Shown here piece by piece: positions 9,456-18,109 of a DNA stretch of 64,000 nt. A program made the position numbers and the translations under genes. The notes under the pieces are model-generated. The model did not search any database, was not told the DNA's origin, and was given only the letters and a program-made list of their open reading frames with translations. Origin of the DNA: Pseudomonas sp. HN11 (lineage in GTDB: Bacteria; Pseudomonadota; Gammaproteobacteria; Pseudomonadales; Pseudomonadaceae); NCBI RefSeq assembly GCF_021390155.1, contig NZ_CP089985.1, positions 1,933,001-1,997,000 on the forward strand, in the 5' to 3' direction. Positions within the stretch are counted from its first letter, which is position 1; every line of letters starts with the position of its first letter.

Positions 9456-9792
9456 CTTTGGTTGAGAGTTGCAACGCCAGTCCTGCATGGAAGTTCGCTG
9501 CTGACGCGACTCTAGGCAGACAAGATTTGGCACTTCAATAGGGCGCGGACGATCAAGAGCCGTCCTACAATTGCTGGTGCAATAGGCTGTCAGTTTTGAC
9601 TGTCCTTTGCGGGCGTCTTTCAGCGGTTGATGTGAGTGGGTTGGGCATACTCCGCATGGCGCTCCACGGACACACCTGGACTGCTGACTATCGGCCTTTC
9701 ACGTGGGATTGTCAGCTTTGTCGAAGTAGTACACAATGTAGCCCGTCAACCAACGAGGCGTACCTAAAACCTCTTGGGAATCAAGGAATTGC
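9456..9792. other. Non-coding right end of the island
   Basis: No gene is supported. The segment upstream of the tssL remnant probably held its promoter. Short open frames here lack ribosome sites and recognisable products. Confidence 0.5.
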
Positions 9793-9823
9793 GCGGGAAA
9801 CGAGTGTCTCGTTTCCCGCTCCA
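9793..9823 (+). other. attR with a tRNA-Gly acceptor/T-stem minihelix
   Basis: Bases 9806-9823 repeat the last 18 bases of tRNA-Gly, including CCA, and mark the right end of the island. Upstream bases gcgggaaacgag (9793-9804) pair perfectly with ctcgtttcccgc (9808-9819) around a 3-nt loop. The first 7 pairs equal the tRNA-Gly acceptor stem and the next 5 a T-stem, so this is a tRNA minihelix ending in TCCA. Confidence 0.85.
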
Positions 9824-9835
9824 TATTCAACAAAA

Positions 9836-9863
9836 ACGCCGATCAGTAATGATCGGTGTTTTT
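9836..9863 (+). terminator. Terminator of the tRNA operon, displaced by the island
   Basis: Stem acgccgatca / tgatcggtgt (one G-T pair) with a GTAA loop, preceded by A5 and followed by T5. It lies 12 nt after the attR CCA, so before integration it would have closed the tRNA-Glu/tRNA-Gly operon. Confidence 0.85.
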
Positions 9864-9896
9864 GTTTGTGCGTAATATGTGAAGTCACGCTGGCGT

Positions 9897-10436
9897 TCAA
9901 TGCACCGGCAACGCCTCCTGCCCAGGCGTGAAAAACCGTGCAAATAACTCGGCTTGAGACTTGATGCTCAGCTTGTTGTAGAGGTTGCGACGGTGAACTT
10001 TGATGGTCTCTGCCGACAGGCTCAGCTTGCCGGCAATCTCTTTGTTGGGAAAACCACTCAACAGTAACCGGAGCACATCTTTTTCGCGCGCAGTGATGCG
10101 CCGAGTTGCGTGATCGCCTCAGACCATGGTGGCGGTTCGGCCTGGCTTTTTTGCGCATCACTCTCAAAGCACATGCATTGATGCATCAACGCCATCACCC
10201 AGGGCTTGATCATCTCCAGCGTCGTGATTTGCCGCGGGCTGTATCGCACGTTGCTGCCCAGTGAAATGCACAGCGTTCTGTCGGCGTCGAGCTGCACGTT
10301 GTACTGCACCTCATCCACGCTGACGTACTGGGCGAAATACTGGTGGTAATACTCGGTGGTCAGAAAGTGCTCCGGCGTGATGTCGGACAGATGGAAAAGC
10401 CATTCTAGGTCAAGGCCGCCCTGGGTGAGGGCGCCC
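9897..10436 (-). pseudogene. LuxR-type transcriptional regulator, frameshifted and 5'-truncated
   Basis: The C-terminal DNA-binding domain is clear: RITAREKDVLRLL, NKEIAGKLSLSAETIKVHRR, NLYNKLSIKSQAELFARFF, stop at 9897. Upstream sequence (EHFLTTEYYHQYFAQ, SLGSNVRYSPRQI) continues the sensor part in a different frame. The change lies at about 10100-10105, where one base appears lost. At about 10436 the homology ends abruptly against a polyamine-binding protein fragment, so the start is missing. Confidence 0.8.
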
Positions 10437-11061
10437 CGGTGGGCAGTTGGGACCTGATCTTCAAGGAAGAGAACATCAGCCAGCTCAAGTCATGTGGCGT
10501 GGCGATGCTCGACTCGCCGAGTGAAATCATTTCGATCGCCCTGCTTTACCTCGGGCTGCCGAGCAACAGCCAGAACCCTGAGGATTATCAGAAAGCTCTG
10601 GCACTGCTGCTGAAGGTCCGCCCTTACGTCCTCTACTTCGACTCGTCCAGGACTGACGCTGACTTGGCCGACGGCAATATTTGCGTGGTGGTGGGCTGGA
10701 AGAGCGGGGCGCTGACGGCGCCATCAATGAGAAAAACAACACCGACCGCAAGATTGCCTACAGCCTACCGCGTGAGGGCGGGTTGGTGGGGTCGGAAAAC
10801 TTTGTGCTGCTCAAGGATGCGCCGCATGCCAAGCAGGGGCTGGCATTCATCAACTACATGCTGGACCCGCAAGTGATTGAGATCGGCCACTGTACGCCCG
10901 AACAAGCCTGGGTCATGTATTACGTCTCGACGGGCATGGTACGTGAGTACATTACGCGGACGGTGATGGAGCATATCGGCCGACGCAACCGCGCGTTGCT
11001 GCTGGAGTTTCCGGAGCTTGCCCGGACCGAGAAGAGCTCCCGCTTCTTGCTGCCGCTCTAA
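10437..11061 (+). pseudogene. PotF/Spu-type polyamine-binding protein, fragment
   Basis: The sequence starts in mid-protein: SWDLIFKEENISQLK, CGVAMLDSPSEIISIALLYL, YFDSSRTDADLADG, ICVVVGWKSG. It then changes frame at about 10700 to KIAYSLPREGGLVGSENFV, DAPHAKQGLAFINYMLDPQV. These are typical of periplasmic spermidine/putrescine-binding proteins. The N-terminal half and signal peptide are absent. The last ~55 codons (from GHCTPEQAW) do not look like the family and may be another fragment. Confidence 0.75.
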
Positions 11062-11064
11062 CCG

Positions 11065-11093
11065 AATGCCAGTCAGTGATGATCGGCATTTTT
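11065..11093. terminator. Terminator-like hairpin between the polyamine fragment and the mocR gene
   Basis: Stem aatgcc / ggcatt extended by tca / tga, followed by T5. It resembles the tRNA-operon terminator at 9836 (both contain GATGATCGGYRTTTTTG-like sequence). The last codons and stop of the leftward regulator gene lie inside it. Confidence 0.65.
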
Positions 11094-12578
11094 GTGCGCG
11101 CGCCGGTTCGCCGCTTTGGCCAGGCGCAACGTAGCCTCGCGGATCTCTTCCTGGTTCAGCGAGGCGAAACCCAGGCGCAACGCATTTTCTGCTTGGTCCA
11201 TCGGCGAAAACTGCCGGCCGCTGCGTACGACCAGACCGTGGTCAAGGGCCGCGCCTACCATCTGGTCAACATCGATTGCATCGTCGAAGCGTACCCATAG
11301 CGCCAGGCCGCCTTCCGGCTCGCGCACCCGGATCCGATCACCAAACGCTTCATGCAGGCAGCCCTGCAAGGTTTCACGGCGGGCGCGGTATTCCTTCGAC
11401 ACCCGGCGCAGATGTTTCTTCAGTTCGCCGTCGTTGATCAGGTCGGCGAGCATCTTTTGTGCGACTGCATCGGCATCACCCAGCATCGATGCGGCGTTGC
11501 TGTGCAGGGCTTCTACCACCTGCGTGGGCGCCACCACATAACTGCAGCGAAACGTCGAGCCGAGAGCCTTGGATAGCGAGCCGACATAAATCACATGGCG
11601 CTGCGCACGATCACTGGCCAGGGGCAGGTAGGGCCGCCCGTTGAAGTGATATTCGTGGTCGTAATCTTCTTCGATGATGCAGAACTCATGCAGCGCCGCC
11701 AGCGCCAGCAACTGTTGCCGCCGTGCCGCGTGCAGGCTTACGGTGGTGGGGAACTGATGGTGCGGCGTGAGATAGATCATCCGCACCTTATGCTCGCGAC
11801 ACAGGCGACCGATCTGGTCCGTGCGACAGCCTTCTTCGTCGATGTCCACCGTGACCAGTTGCGCACCCAGCTTACGGAAAATTTCCCACGCCGGTGGGTA
11901 GCTCAGCCGTTCCACCAGCACCACGTCGCCGGGTTTGAGCAACAGGCTGGCGGTCAGGTACAGCGACATCTGGGTGCCTTGGGTCAGGCAGATGTTTTCG
12001 GCGCTGACCGTCAACCCACGGTTGTTGCGCAGCATTTCGGCCAGGGCGCAGCGCAAATGGTAGCCGGTGCCTTCGCTGCCGTAGCGCAGGGTATTGGATG
12101 CGAAGCTGTTGCGCAAGGCGTTGCGGTAGTAGCGATGCAGCACAGCTTGGGGCAACAGGCGGTGGTCGCTGGTGCCGTTATCGAAAAACAGCGCGTCATG
12201 CCGATGGTTCAGCGCCGTCACCTGGGCGTTTTGGGCGAAATAGGGCGCGGCTGCCCGCGTCAGGATGGGCGGAGCGAAGGACGCTTGCGCGCGGCTTGGC
12301 AGTTGCTTGGCCGTCAATTGCGCATTGACGAAGGTTCCGCGTCGCGGCTCGCTGACCAGCCAGCCTTTGGTCATAGCCTCTTCGTAGGCCAGGATCACGG
12401 TCTTGCGGTTGACGTCGAGCAACTGCGCCATCTCCCGTGTGCCCGGTAGCAAGGTGCCGGGCGGCAATCGCCCTTCAACGATTGCGGTCACCAGGCCTTC
12501 GGCAATCTTGCGATAGGACGCCTGGCGCGCGCTGTCGTCCAGCTTGAGCAGCGGGCGCCATTTGCGCATCTGGACCAT
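11073..12578 (-). CDS. MocR/PdxR-type regulator (GntR HTH + aminotransferase-like domain)
   Basis: A 501-aa transcription factor. Residues 15-80 form the GntR winged helix (YRKIAEGLVTAIVEGRLPPG, LLDVNRKTVILAYEEAM). Residues of about 120-490 form a fold-type I PLP domain, with the PLP lysine in YVGSLSKALGSTFRCSY and the Asp motif IIEEDYDHEYHF. MocR proteins usually control a divergent or neighbouring gene in response to PLP or an amino compound; here the divergent partner is the ferredoxin-reductase/M24 fusion. The C-terminal tail RRAHKNADHH is encoded by the terminator-like hairpin at 11065, so the end may have been replaced during rearrangement. Confidence 0.9.
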   Translation of the reverse strand: MVQMRKWRPLLKLDDSARQASYRKIAEGLVTAIVEGRLPPGTLLPGTREMAQLLDVNRKTVILAYEEAMTKGWLVSEPRRGTFVNAQLTAKQLPSRAQASFAPPILTRAAAPYFAQNAQVTALNHRHDALFFDNGTSDHRLLPQAVLHRYYRNALRNSFASNTLRYGSEGTGYHLRCALAEMLRNNRGLTVSAENICLTQGTQMSLYLTASLLLKPGDVVLVERLSYPPAWEIFRKLGAQLVTVDIDEEGCRTDQIGRLCREHKVRMIYLTPHHQFPTTVSLHAARRQQLLALAALHEFCIIEEDYDHEYHFNGRPYLPLASDRAQRHVIYVGSLSKALGSTFRCSYVVAPTQVVEALHSNAASMLGDADAVAQKMLADLINDGELKKHLRRVSKEYRARRETLQGCLHEAFGDRIRVREPEGGLALWVRFDDAIDVDQMVGAALDHGLVVRSGRQFSPMDQAENALRLGFASLNQEEIREATLRLAKAANRRAHKNADHH

Positions 12579-12612
12579 CTGAAGTATCCAAAACTGGAGG
12601 TTTTAATGGACC
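12571..12612. promoter_or_regulatory. Candidate operator of the MocR-type regulator
   Basis: The 77-bp divergent gap has TGGACC at 12571-12576 and again at 12607-12612, with TGGAGG at about 12595 between them and a small inverted repeat AAAAC-TGGAG-GTTTT. Repeated TGGAC-type boxes are a known pattern for MocR regulators such as TauR. The left box overlaps the regulator's own start codon, which suggests autoregulation. Binding is inferred only. Confidence 0.5.
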
Positions 12613-12655
12613 TAGTCTAGCGCAACAATCAAGCCTCACTCACCCCGAGGTTGTT

Positions 12656-14317
12656 ATGAACACACGTCATGTCATCGAACTGTCCCCCTCGGGGAAAACC
12701 TTTGAAGCCGGTGACGAGTTGTTGCTGGATGCGATGCTGGCCAACGGTCTGTCGGTGCCGTTTTCCTGCCGACGAGGCGCCTGTGGCTCATGCAAGGTGG
12801 TGGTTGCAGAAGGGGAGTACCGGGCCAAGCACTTGGTGCCGGATGCCCCCGCGCCGTGTTATCCGTTGGCAGTCAATGAAATGCTGTTGTGCCAAAGCCA
12901 CGCCTGCAGCGACATGCGCCTGGAAATCCCCGGTTGGTCGCTGGATACGCCTGCGCTGGTGGTCGAGGCGCAGGTCATGAGCAAACGCGCACTGAGCCCC
13001 GACATCATTGAACTGGTGGTGATGCCGGACAGGCCGCTGGCGGTGCGGGCGGGCCAGTACCTCAAGTTCCGCCTGGTCGACGGCGACTCGCGGTGTTTCT
13101 CGATCGCCAACCTGCCGGCCGAAGATGATGGCCGACTGGTTTTTCAGATTCGCCGGGTGAGCGGCGGGTTGTTTTCCGAGACGCTCCTGGGCGACCTGGA
13201 GGCCAGCGATCTAGTGCAACTGGAAGGGCCTTTTGGTGCCTGTACCTGGCAGGACAACGACGATGCTTCCGTGGTCCTGTTCGCCACGGGCACCGGCTAC
13301 GCGGGCATCAAGCCGATTCTGCTGACGGCCTTCGCGCGTGATGTGGACGTGACCTTTTACTGGGGCGGCGGGCAGCCGACAGATTTCTATGACCGCGTGT
13401 TCCTGGACCAATCGGTCATTGACCACCCGCGCTTTCACTGGCACCCGGTGTTGGCGTCCCAAGGACGTGTGCAGGAAGTTGCATTGAATCACGGGCACGA
13501 CTGGGAAACTGCCCAGGTGTATGCCTGCGGGAACGGCGCAATGATCAGTCAGGTGCGTACGGAGTGCCTGGACGCGGGTTTACCTGGCCATCGATTTGTC
13601 GCGGAAGCCTTTGTGCCCAGTGGTCGTTCCAGTGCCAACACGACGCCCAAGGCGCTGCACCCGATCTGGGAGAAAGTCGGCCCACGTTACTCACTCGACG
13701 GCATGCTGGCGGCCCGTGACCAATCCATCCGCGCCCTGGCGGCGATTGCCAGCCGGCTGCAGGTGGGCATGACCACCGGCGAAGCCCTTGATATGGCCGC
13801 CGAACAATTGCTGGCCATGGGCGCGTCCCACACGTGGCATCCGACCTACATCCGTTTCGGCGACGATACGGTGCGCCCACCTCGCGAAGGCATTGACCGC
13901 CAGCGCAGACTGCGCGCCACCGACATTGTCGTGGTCGACCTGGGCCCGGTGTGGGACGGTTACGAGGGTGACTACGGCGATACCTTTGTATTCGGTGACG
14001 CGCCGCTGCACCTGGCGTGCAGGACCGCTGTGCACCAAGTGTTCGACGAAACCCGCGAAGCCTGGCTACAGGGGCTCACCGGTCGGGAACTCTATGACTT
14101 CGCCGAGCAGAGCGCCGTGGCAAAAGGCTGGAGGCTGGCGCGCAACCTCGCAGGGCACCGTCTCGCGGATTTCCCCCACGCGTTGTTCGAGAGCAAGGTG
14201 TTGGCGGACTTGGAAATCCCACCGAGTGAAATGGCCTGGGTCCTGGAAATCCAGCTGTGCCATCCTAAGGAACCGGTGGGTGGTTTTTTCGAGGACATGT
14301 TGATGCTGCGAGCCTGA
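12656..14317 (+). CDS. Fusion: 2Fe-2S ferredoxin + FAD/NAD reductase + M24 peptidase-like domain
   Basis: A 553-aa protein with three parts. Residues 1-95 are a plant-type ferredoxin (CRRGACGSC, LLCQ). Residues 100-325 are a ferredoxin-NAD(P) reductase (RCFSIANL for FAD, FATGTGYAGIKP and YACGNGAMI for NAD, FVAEAFVPS end). Residues 335-553 are an M24 aminopeptidase/creatinase-type fold with all five metal ligands in order: Asp in VVVDLGPVWDGYEGDYGD (two), His in AGHRLADFPH, Glu in LEIQLCHP, Glu in GGFFEDML. The reading frame is continuous and GAGG lies 5 nt before the ATG. The reductase would feed electrons to an oxygenase or other acceptor; the substrate of the M24 part is unknown. It is divergent from and probably controlled by the MocR gene. 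Confidence 0.85.
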   Translation: MNTRHVIELSPSGKTFEAGDELLLDAMLANGLSVPFSCRRGACGSCKVVVAEGEYRAKHLVPDAPAPCYPLAVNEMLLCQSHACSDMRLEIPGWSLDTPALVVEAQVMSKRALSPDIIELVVMPDRPLAVRAGQYLKFRLVDGDSRCFSIANLPAEDDGRLVFQIRRVSGGLFSETLLGDLEASDLVQLEGPFGACTWQDNDDASVVLFATGTGYAGIKPILLTAFARDVDVTFYWGGGQPTDFYDRVFLDQSVIDHPRFHWHPVLASQGRVQEVALNHGHDWETAQVYACGNGAMISQVRTECLDAGLPGHRFVAEAFVPSGRSSANTTPKALHPIWEKVGPRYSLDGMLAARDQSIRALAAIASRLQVGMTTGEALDMAAEQLLAMGASHTWHPTYIRFGDDTVRPPREGIDRQRRLRATDIVVVDLGPVWDGYEGDYGDTFVFGDAPLHLACRTAVHQVFDETREAWLQGLTGRELYDFAEQSAVAKGWRLARNLAGHRLADFPHALFESKVLADLEIPPSEMAWVLEIQLCHPKEPVGGFFEDMLMLRA

Positions 14318-14319
14318 AG

Positions 14320-14347
14320 AGCCCGCCGTTGCGGCGGGCTGCTTTTT
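14320..14347 (+). terminator. Rho-independent terminator of the fusion gene
   Basis: Perfect stem agcccgccg / cggcgggct, TTG loop, followed by T5. It starts 2 nt after the stop and abuts the convergent M20 gene. Confidence 0.9.
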
Positions 14348-14348
14348 A

Positions 14349-16088
14349 TCAGAGCTTCGGCAGTTGGCCGATACGGCCCATCATTTCGGTGACGATCTGC
14401 AGGTCCAGCAGGAACTGGTCGACGGTCTTGAACTCGTTGTCGGTGTGCCCGGTGTACTTCACTTCCGGGCGCGCCAGGCCGAACTGCACGCCGTTGGGCA
14501 GTTCATGCACGGACGTCGCGCCGGCCGAGGTGCCGAACTTGTGTTTCATGCCCAGGTTTTCGGTGGACACTGCCAGCAGGGCCTTGACCCATTCGCCTTC
14601 AGGGTTACGGTACATCGGCTCCGCGACCGAGTAGGTGAAGCCCACCTTGACCTTGGATTGCTTGTCCCAGGCGCTCAGCTTGTCGGCGATCTCGGCTTTG
14701 AGTTTTTCCGGTGACTTGCCCTTCGGCACGCGCAGGTTCACGGCCAGCTTGAAGGCTTTGTCATCCAGGCCAACAAAGGTCAACGAAGTGGTCAGCGGCC
14801 CCATGAACTCGTCGGAGAAGCCCACGCCCAGCTTGCCACCCAGGTAGTCCAGGCTCCAGTTGTCGGACGCATACCGTGCGGCGTCGGTGATGTGGTTGTG
14901 CTTGAGGGCGATCTTGCCGTCGACGCTGTGGATCAGCTCCAGCATGCGCGCCACCGGGTTGACCCCGGATTCCGGCTCGGAGGAGTGAGCGGACACACCG
15001 GTGACGGTCAGCTTGACGTCTTTGCCGTCGACCTTGGCGGCCACTTCAAAATCGCCACCGTTGTTCTTGGCGTATGCAGTACCGGCCTTTTGCAGGCTGG
15101 CAGCCAATTCGGCAGGCTTGTCGCTGACGAACGTCGCCACCGAGGCCGACGGAATCTGGTTGGTGGCCATGCCGCCGGTCATCGAAATGATTTCCGCGCC
15201 TTTGCCTTCACCCTTGCGACGCGGGAAGGTTGCCATCACCGTGCCGTAGCCTTTCTCGGCAATCACCACCGGGTAGCCGCCATCCAGCGCCAGGTTGTAC
15301 TGCGGTGTCGGATTTTTTTCGAAATAATACGGAATCGCGTCGCCGGAGGTTTCTTCGGTGGTGTCCACCAGCAGCTTGAAGTTGCGCGCCAGCGGCAGCT
15401 TCTCTTCCTTGATCACCTTCATGGCGTACATCGCCACTACGATGCCGTTTTTGTCATCCTCGGTGCCACGGCCGTACATGCGGTCGCCGATCAGCGTGAC
15501 CTTGAACGGGTCGAGCTTGGTGCCGTCTTTGAGCACCCAGTTTTCCGGCGTCACCGGCACTACGTCGGCGTGGGCGTGGATGCCGACCACTTCGTCACCG
15601 CTGCCTTCCAGGGAAATTTCGTACACACGGTTGTCGATATTGCGAAAGGTCAGGTTGAAGGCCTTGGCCAGTGCCTCGATCTTGCCGGCGATCTTGATGA
15701 ATTCCGGGTTTTTGTACTGCGGCAGACCGTCGACGTTGAACGTCGGGATTTCCACCAGCTCGCGCAGGGTTTCGGTGGCGGCCTTGCCGTACTTCACTCG
15801 GGTGTAGATACCCAGCAGGCGATTGATCTCGTTCTGCTGATCCGCGCTCAAGGTTTTGTTATCAAGAAACGCACTGATCGCCGGGCCCACCTCACTGGTC
15901 TTGCCCAGGTCGCCCTTGGCCAGGGTGCCGAGAAAACCACGGAAGTCGGTGACGGAGGTTTCGTTGAAACGCTTCAGAATCGCTGTGCTTTGGTCTGGAG
16001 TGATGTTGGCGAAAGCGGGGCTGGTGATGGCCGAAAGGCTCGCTGCGAACAGGGTGGCAGCCGCCAATTGCTTGAGTGGAAAGTGCAT
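14349..16088 (-). CDS. Exported M20-family metallopeptidase (dipeptidase)
   Basis: A 579-aa zinc peptidase exported to the periplasm. The signal peptide MHFPLKQLAAATLFAASLSAITSPAFA fixes the start near ATG 16088; an ATG at 16100 with AAGGA too close is the alternative. Metal-ligand motifs are in order: VVGIHAHADVVPV (His, Asp), GRGTEDDKNG (Asp), TTEETSGD (catalytic Glu pair) and a late His (GHTDNEFKT). A lid/dimerisation domain lies between about 300 and 440. Substrates are probably peptides or N-acyl amino acids; the exact one cannot be read. Confidence 0.88.
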   Translation of the reverse strand: MHFPLKQLAAATLFAASLSAITSPAFANITPDQSTAILKRFNETSVTDFRGFLGTLAKGDLGKTSEVGPAISAFLDNKTLSADQQNEINRLLGIYTRVKYGKAATETLRELVEIPTFNVDGLPQYKNPEFIKIAGKIEALAKAFNLTFRNIDNRVYEISLEGSGDEVVGIHAHADVVPVTPENWVLKDGTKLDPFKVTLIGDRMYGRGTEDDKNGIVVAMYAMKVIKEEKLPLARNFKLLVDTTEETSGDAIPYYFEKNPTPQYNLALDGGYPVVIAEKGYGTVMATFPRRKGEGKGAEIISMTGGMATNQIPSASVATFVSDKPAELAASLQKAGTAYAKNNGGDFEVAAKVDGKDVKLTVTGVSAHSSEPESGVNPVARMLELIHSVDGKIALKHNHITDAARYASDNWSLDYLGGKLGVGFSDEFMGPLTTSLTFVGLDDKAFKLAVNLRVPKGKSPEKLKAEIADKLSAWDKQSKVKVGFTYSVAEPMYRNPEGEWVKALLAVSTENLGMKHKFGTSAGATSVHELPNGVQFGLARPEVKYTGHTDNEFKTVDQFLLDLQIVTEMMGRIGQLPKL

Positions 16089-16218
16089 GGAGAGACGCAT
16101 TCCTTTGCAGGTAGTAAGTGGGAAGTTTCTGATCAAACTGTCAGAAACATTTCCACACACTACCACTGCGAAGGCGTGGGAGGGGAGATGCGAATGAAGG
16201 AAATATCGTACTTCAATA

Positions 16219-16250
16219 AAAAACGCCGCGTCTTCATGAGCGGCGTTTTT
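16219..16250 (-). terminator. Terminator downstream of the lipoprotein gene
   Basis: Stem aaaaacgccg / cggcgttttt with a 12-nt loop, lying 6 nt past the stop of the leftward gene. The A/T tails at both ends could make it act in both directions. Confidence 0.75.
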
Positions 16251-16256
16251 GCAGGG

Positions 16257-16724
16257 TCAGCGAGGAACCAGATACAAGGTTTGCTTGAATCTGCCGTCGG
16301 GCATGGGTTCGGAATTCATGTGTCCTGTAAAACCTCCATACTTCCCGGTGCTGCCCAGAATGGCTACGGTGGAAAGGCCTGATTCATGCTCTTGTCCGCC
16401 TACGACAATGGTACCTACGATGTTGCCGGTGGCATCCATGAATATCAATGTCCACTGACACTGGCTGTGAGCACCAGGCAGTGTGGTGACGCAGTAGCCG
16501 CTGTTGCTGCCGATGTCCTGTCCGCCCTGATCCTGCAACGGTTGGTCATAGACAAACAGGTCGCCTTGGGAGGGCCCCGGTGTACCTGTATCCACAGGCG
16601 TCTTGAGGCCCCGAGTACCATCGGCATAGGTGACCAGAGTGACTGTTGGCGAGTTGTTGACGCAGGCGCTGAGGGAGATAAGCAGAAGCAGTGCGCACAA
16701 GGTGCGAAGGGTAGCGGTTTTCAT
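16257..16724 (-). CDS. Lipoprotein with allene-oxide-cyclase/dirigent-like barrel
   Basis: A 155-aa protein. MKTATLRTLCALLLLISLSAC is a lipoprotein signal with the lipidated Cys in LSAC. The mature part (GDLFVYDQPLQDQ, NSGYCVTTLPG, CQWTLIFMDATGNIVGTIVV, TVAILGSTGKYGGFTGHM) matches the small beta-barrel of the allene oxide cyclase/dirigent superfamily in order of motifs and size. In bacteria the function of these barrels is mostly unknown. The start is set at the lipobox-bearing ATG (16724), not the upstream ATG at 16817, which would bury the signal. Confidence 0.75.
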   Translation of the reverse strand: MKTATLRTLCALLLLISLSACVNNSPTVTLVTYADGTRGLKTPVDTGTPGPSQGDLFVYDQPLQDQGGQDIGSNSGYCVTTLPGAHSQCQWTLIFMDATGNIVGTIVVGGQEHESGLSTVAILGSTGKYGGFTGHMNSEPMPDGRFKQTLYLVPR

Positions 16725-16839
16725 GGCTGTGCTCTCGTGTGGGTGGGCTCCGGGCGCAGCACCGCTAAAGCTGCGTCCGGAGACTGAAAAGGCTAGCTGC
16801 CAATTGCCAGAATTCAAATGTCCGCAAGCCGATTTTGTA

Positions 16840-18057
16840 TCACAAGGTTCCAGGGTGCGGAGCCGCGTACTCAGCCGTCACACCCAACGCCTTGGCATAC
16901 GGCCCATCCCACAACTGCTCATGCAATGCCCCGACACGTTTGGCCATCGCTTCGCTGCGCATTACCACTTCCAGATTGCGCGAATTATCCAGATACCCAC
17001 CCAGCCAGTTGCTGGTGCCGATCCACGCAATCTGGCCGTCGATTTCCATGGTCTTGCTGTGGATCACCCGTGCATACGGGATAAAGCCTTGCCTGGCTTC
17101 TGGCAGGGTGACGATCTTGATTTGGACGTTGGGTAGCACGGCCAGGCTTTTGAGATAGGGCAGTTCCAGCGTGTCGGTGTTCCAGTTGGACACCATCAGC
17201 TTGATCGACACGCCACGCGCCGCTGCCGCGCGCACAGCGTTGTCGATCACCGCGTAGTACGGACGGGTCTTGTCCGGTCCGTAGGACAGTGGCGCATAGT
17301 CCAGCAATTGCACGCGCACTTCATGTTTGGCTTCGCTCAGCAAACGCGGCAGTTCCAGCTGTGAATCGCCTACGCCCGGTGGGTTGTAGCGTTGCGGGCT
17401 GGCGACCAGGTAGTTGCCGGTGCGCGGTGGTTCGTTGCTCGTGGCAGGCTGCGGCACCGGTTGGTTGTCGGTCAAAGCCTGCTGGGCTTTCCAATCCTGC
17501 TCGAAGATCGCCTGCACCTGGCTCACCACGGTCGAGTTGGTGATGAGCAGCCCGGTTTCGTGGATGTGTTCCAGGGAGCGCCAGTCGAAATTCTGGCTGC
17601 CGACAAAGGCTTGCTTGCCATCCACCACCAGGTATTTGGCGTGGATGATTCCGCCGCTCACCCGCGCGTAAGGCAATGCGCGAAAGGTCAGGTTGGGGAT
17701 CGCCCGCAGGCGTTCAAGGGTGGAGGCTTCCGACAACTTGATGCCTTTTTCTTCTAGCAAAAAGCGAATTTTCACACCGCGCTTACCGGCGGCTTCCAGG
17801 CGTTCGATCACGCCGTCCATCACCGAGCCTGGGTGATCGGCAGCGTAGAACTGGCCGATATCGATACGGCTTTTTGCGCCGTCAAACAGCTCGCTCCACA
17901 CTGGGCCGGGCTGGCGCAAGTCGTCGGTGCCGAGGGCGGTGTCCACTGGCACGGTGTGCACCAATTCAAACCCCGGAATCGAAAAGTCCGCCTGGGCCAG
18001 CGGACTGAGGAACAAGCCTGCCAGGCCTGCGATGCGCAATTTCAAGGAAACGGACAT
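16840..18057 (-). CDS. Secreted phospholipase D-like protein
   Basis: A 405-aa protein with two PLD catalytic half-sites, each HxK(x)4D: HAKYLVVDGKQAFVGSQNF and HSKTMEIDGQIAWIGTSNW. The cleavable signal peptide (MSVSLKLRIAGLAGLFLSPLAQA) places it in the periplasm or outside and supports ATG 18057. Upstream in-frame ATGs would put a cationic leader before the signal. PLD-like enzymes cleave phosphodiesters in lipids or nucleic acids. It follows the ExbB gene on the same strand, but a strong terminator separates them. Confidence 0.87.
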   Translation of the reverse strand: MSVSLKLRIAGLAGLFLSPLAQADFSIPGFELVHTVPVDTALGTDDLRQPGPVWSELFDGAKSRIDIGQFYAADHPGSVMDGVIERLEAAGKRGVKIRFLLEEKGIKLSEASTLERLRAIPNLTFRALPYARVSGGIIHAKYLVVDGKQAFVGSQNFDWRSLEHIHETGLLITNSTVVSQVQAIFEQDWKAQQALTDNQPVPQPATSNEPPRTGNYLVASPQRYNPPGVGDSQLELPRLLSEAKHEVRVQLLDYAPLSYGPDKTRPYYAVIDNAVRAAAARGVSIKLMVSNWNTDTLELPYLKSLAVLPNVQIKIVTLPEARQGFIPYARVIHSKTMEIDGQIAWIGTSNWLGGYLDNSRNLEVVMRSEAMAKRVGALHEQLWDGPYAKALGVTAEYAAPHPGTL

Positions 18058-18070
18058 AGGGATTCCCATC

Positions 18071-18102
18071 AGAAAAGAAAGCGGGCGCATTGCGCGCCCG
18101 CT
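18071..18102 (-). terminator. Terminator of the exbD-tonB-receptor-exbB operon
   Basis: Perfect 9-bp stem agcgggcgc / gcgcccgct (18080-18088 and 18094-18102). In the leftward direction it is followed by a T-rich tract (TTTCTTTTC). It lies just past the exbB stop. Confidence 0.88.
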
Positions 18103-18109
18103 GTTGTGT

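Noticed and set aside
14892-16382. 496-codon plus-strand frame
   Set aside because: Runs antisense through the M20 peptidase and lipoprotein genes; shadow composition.
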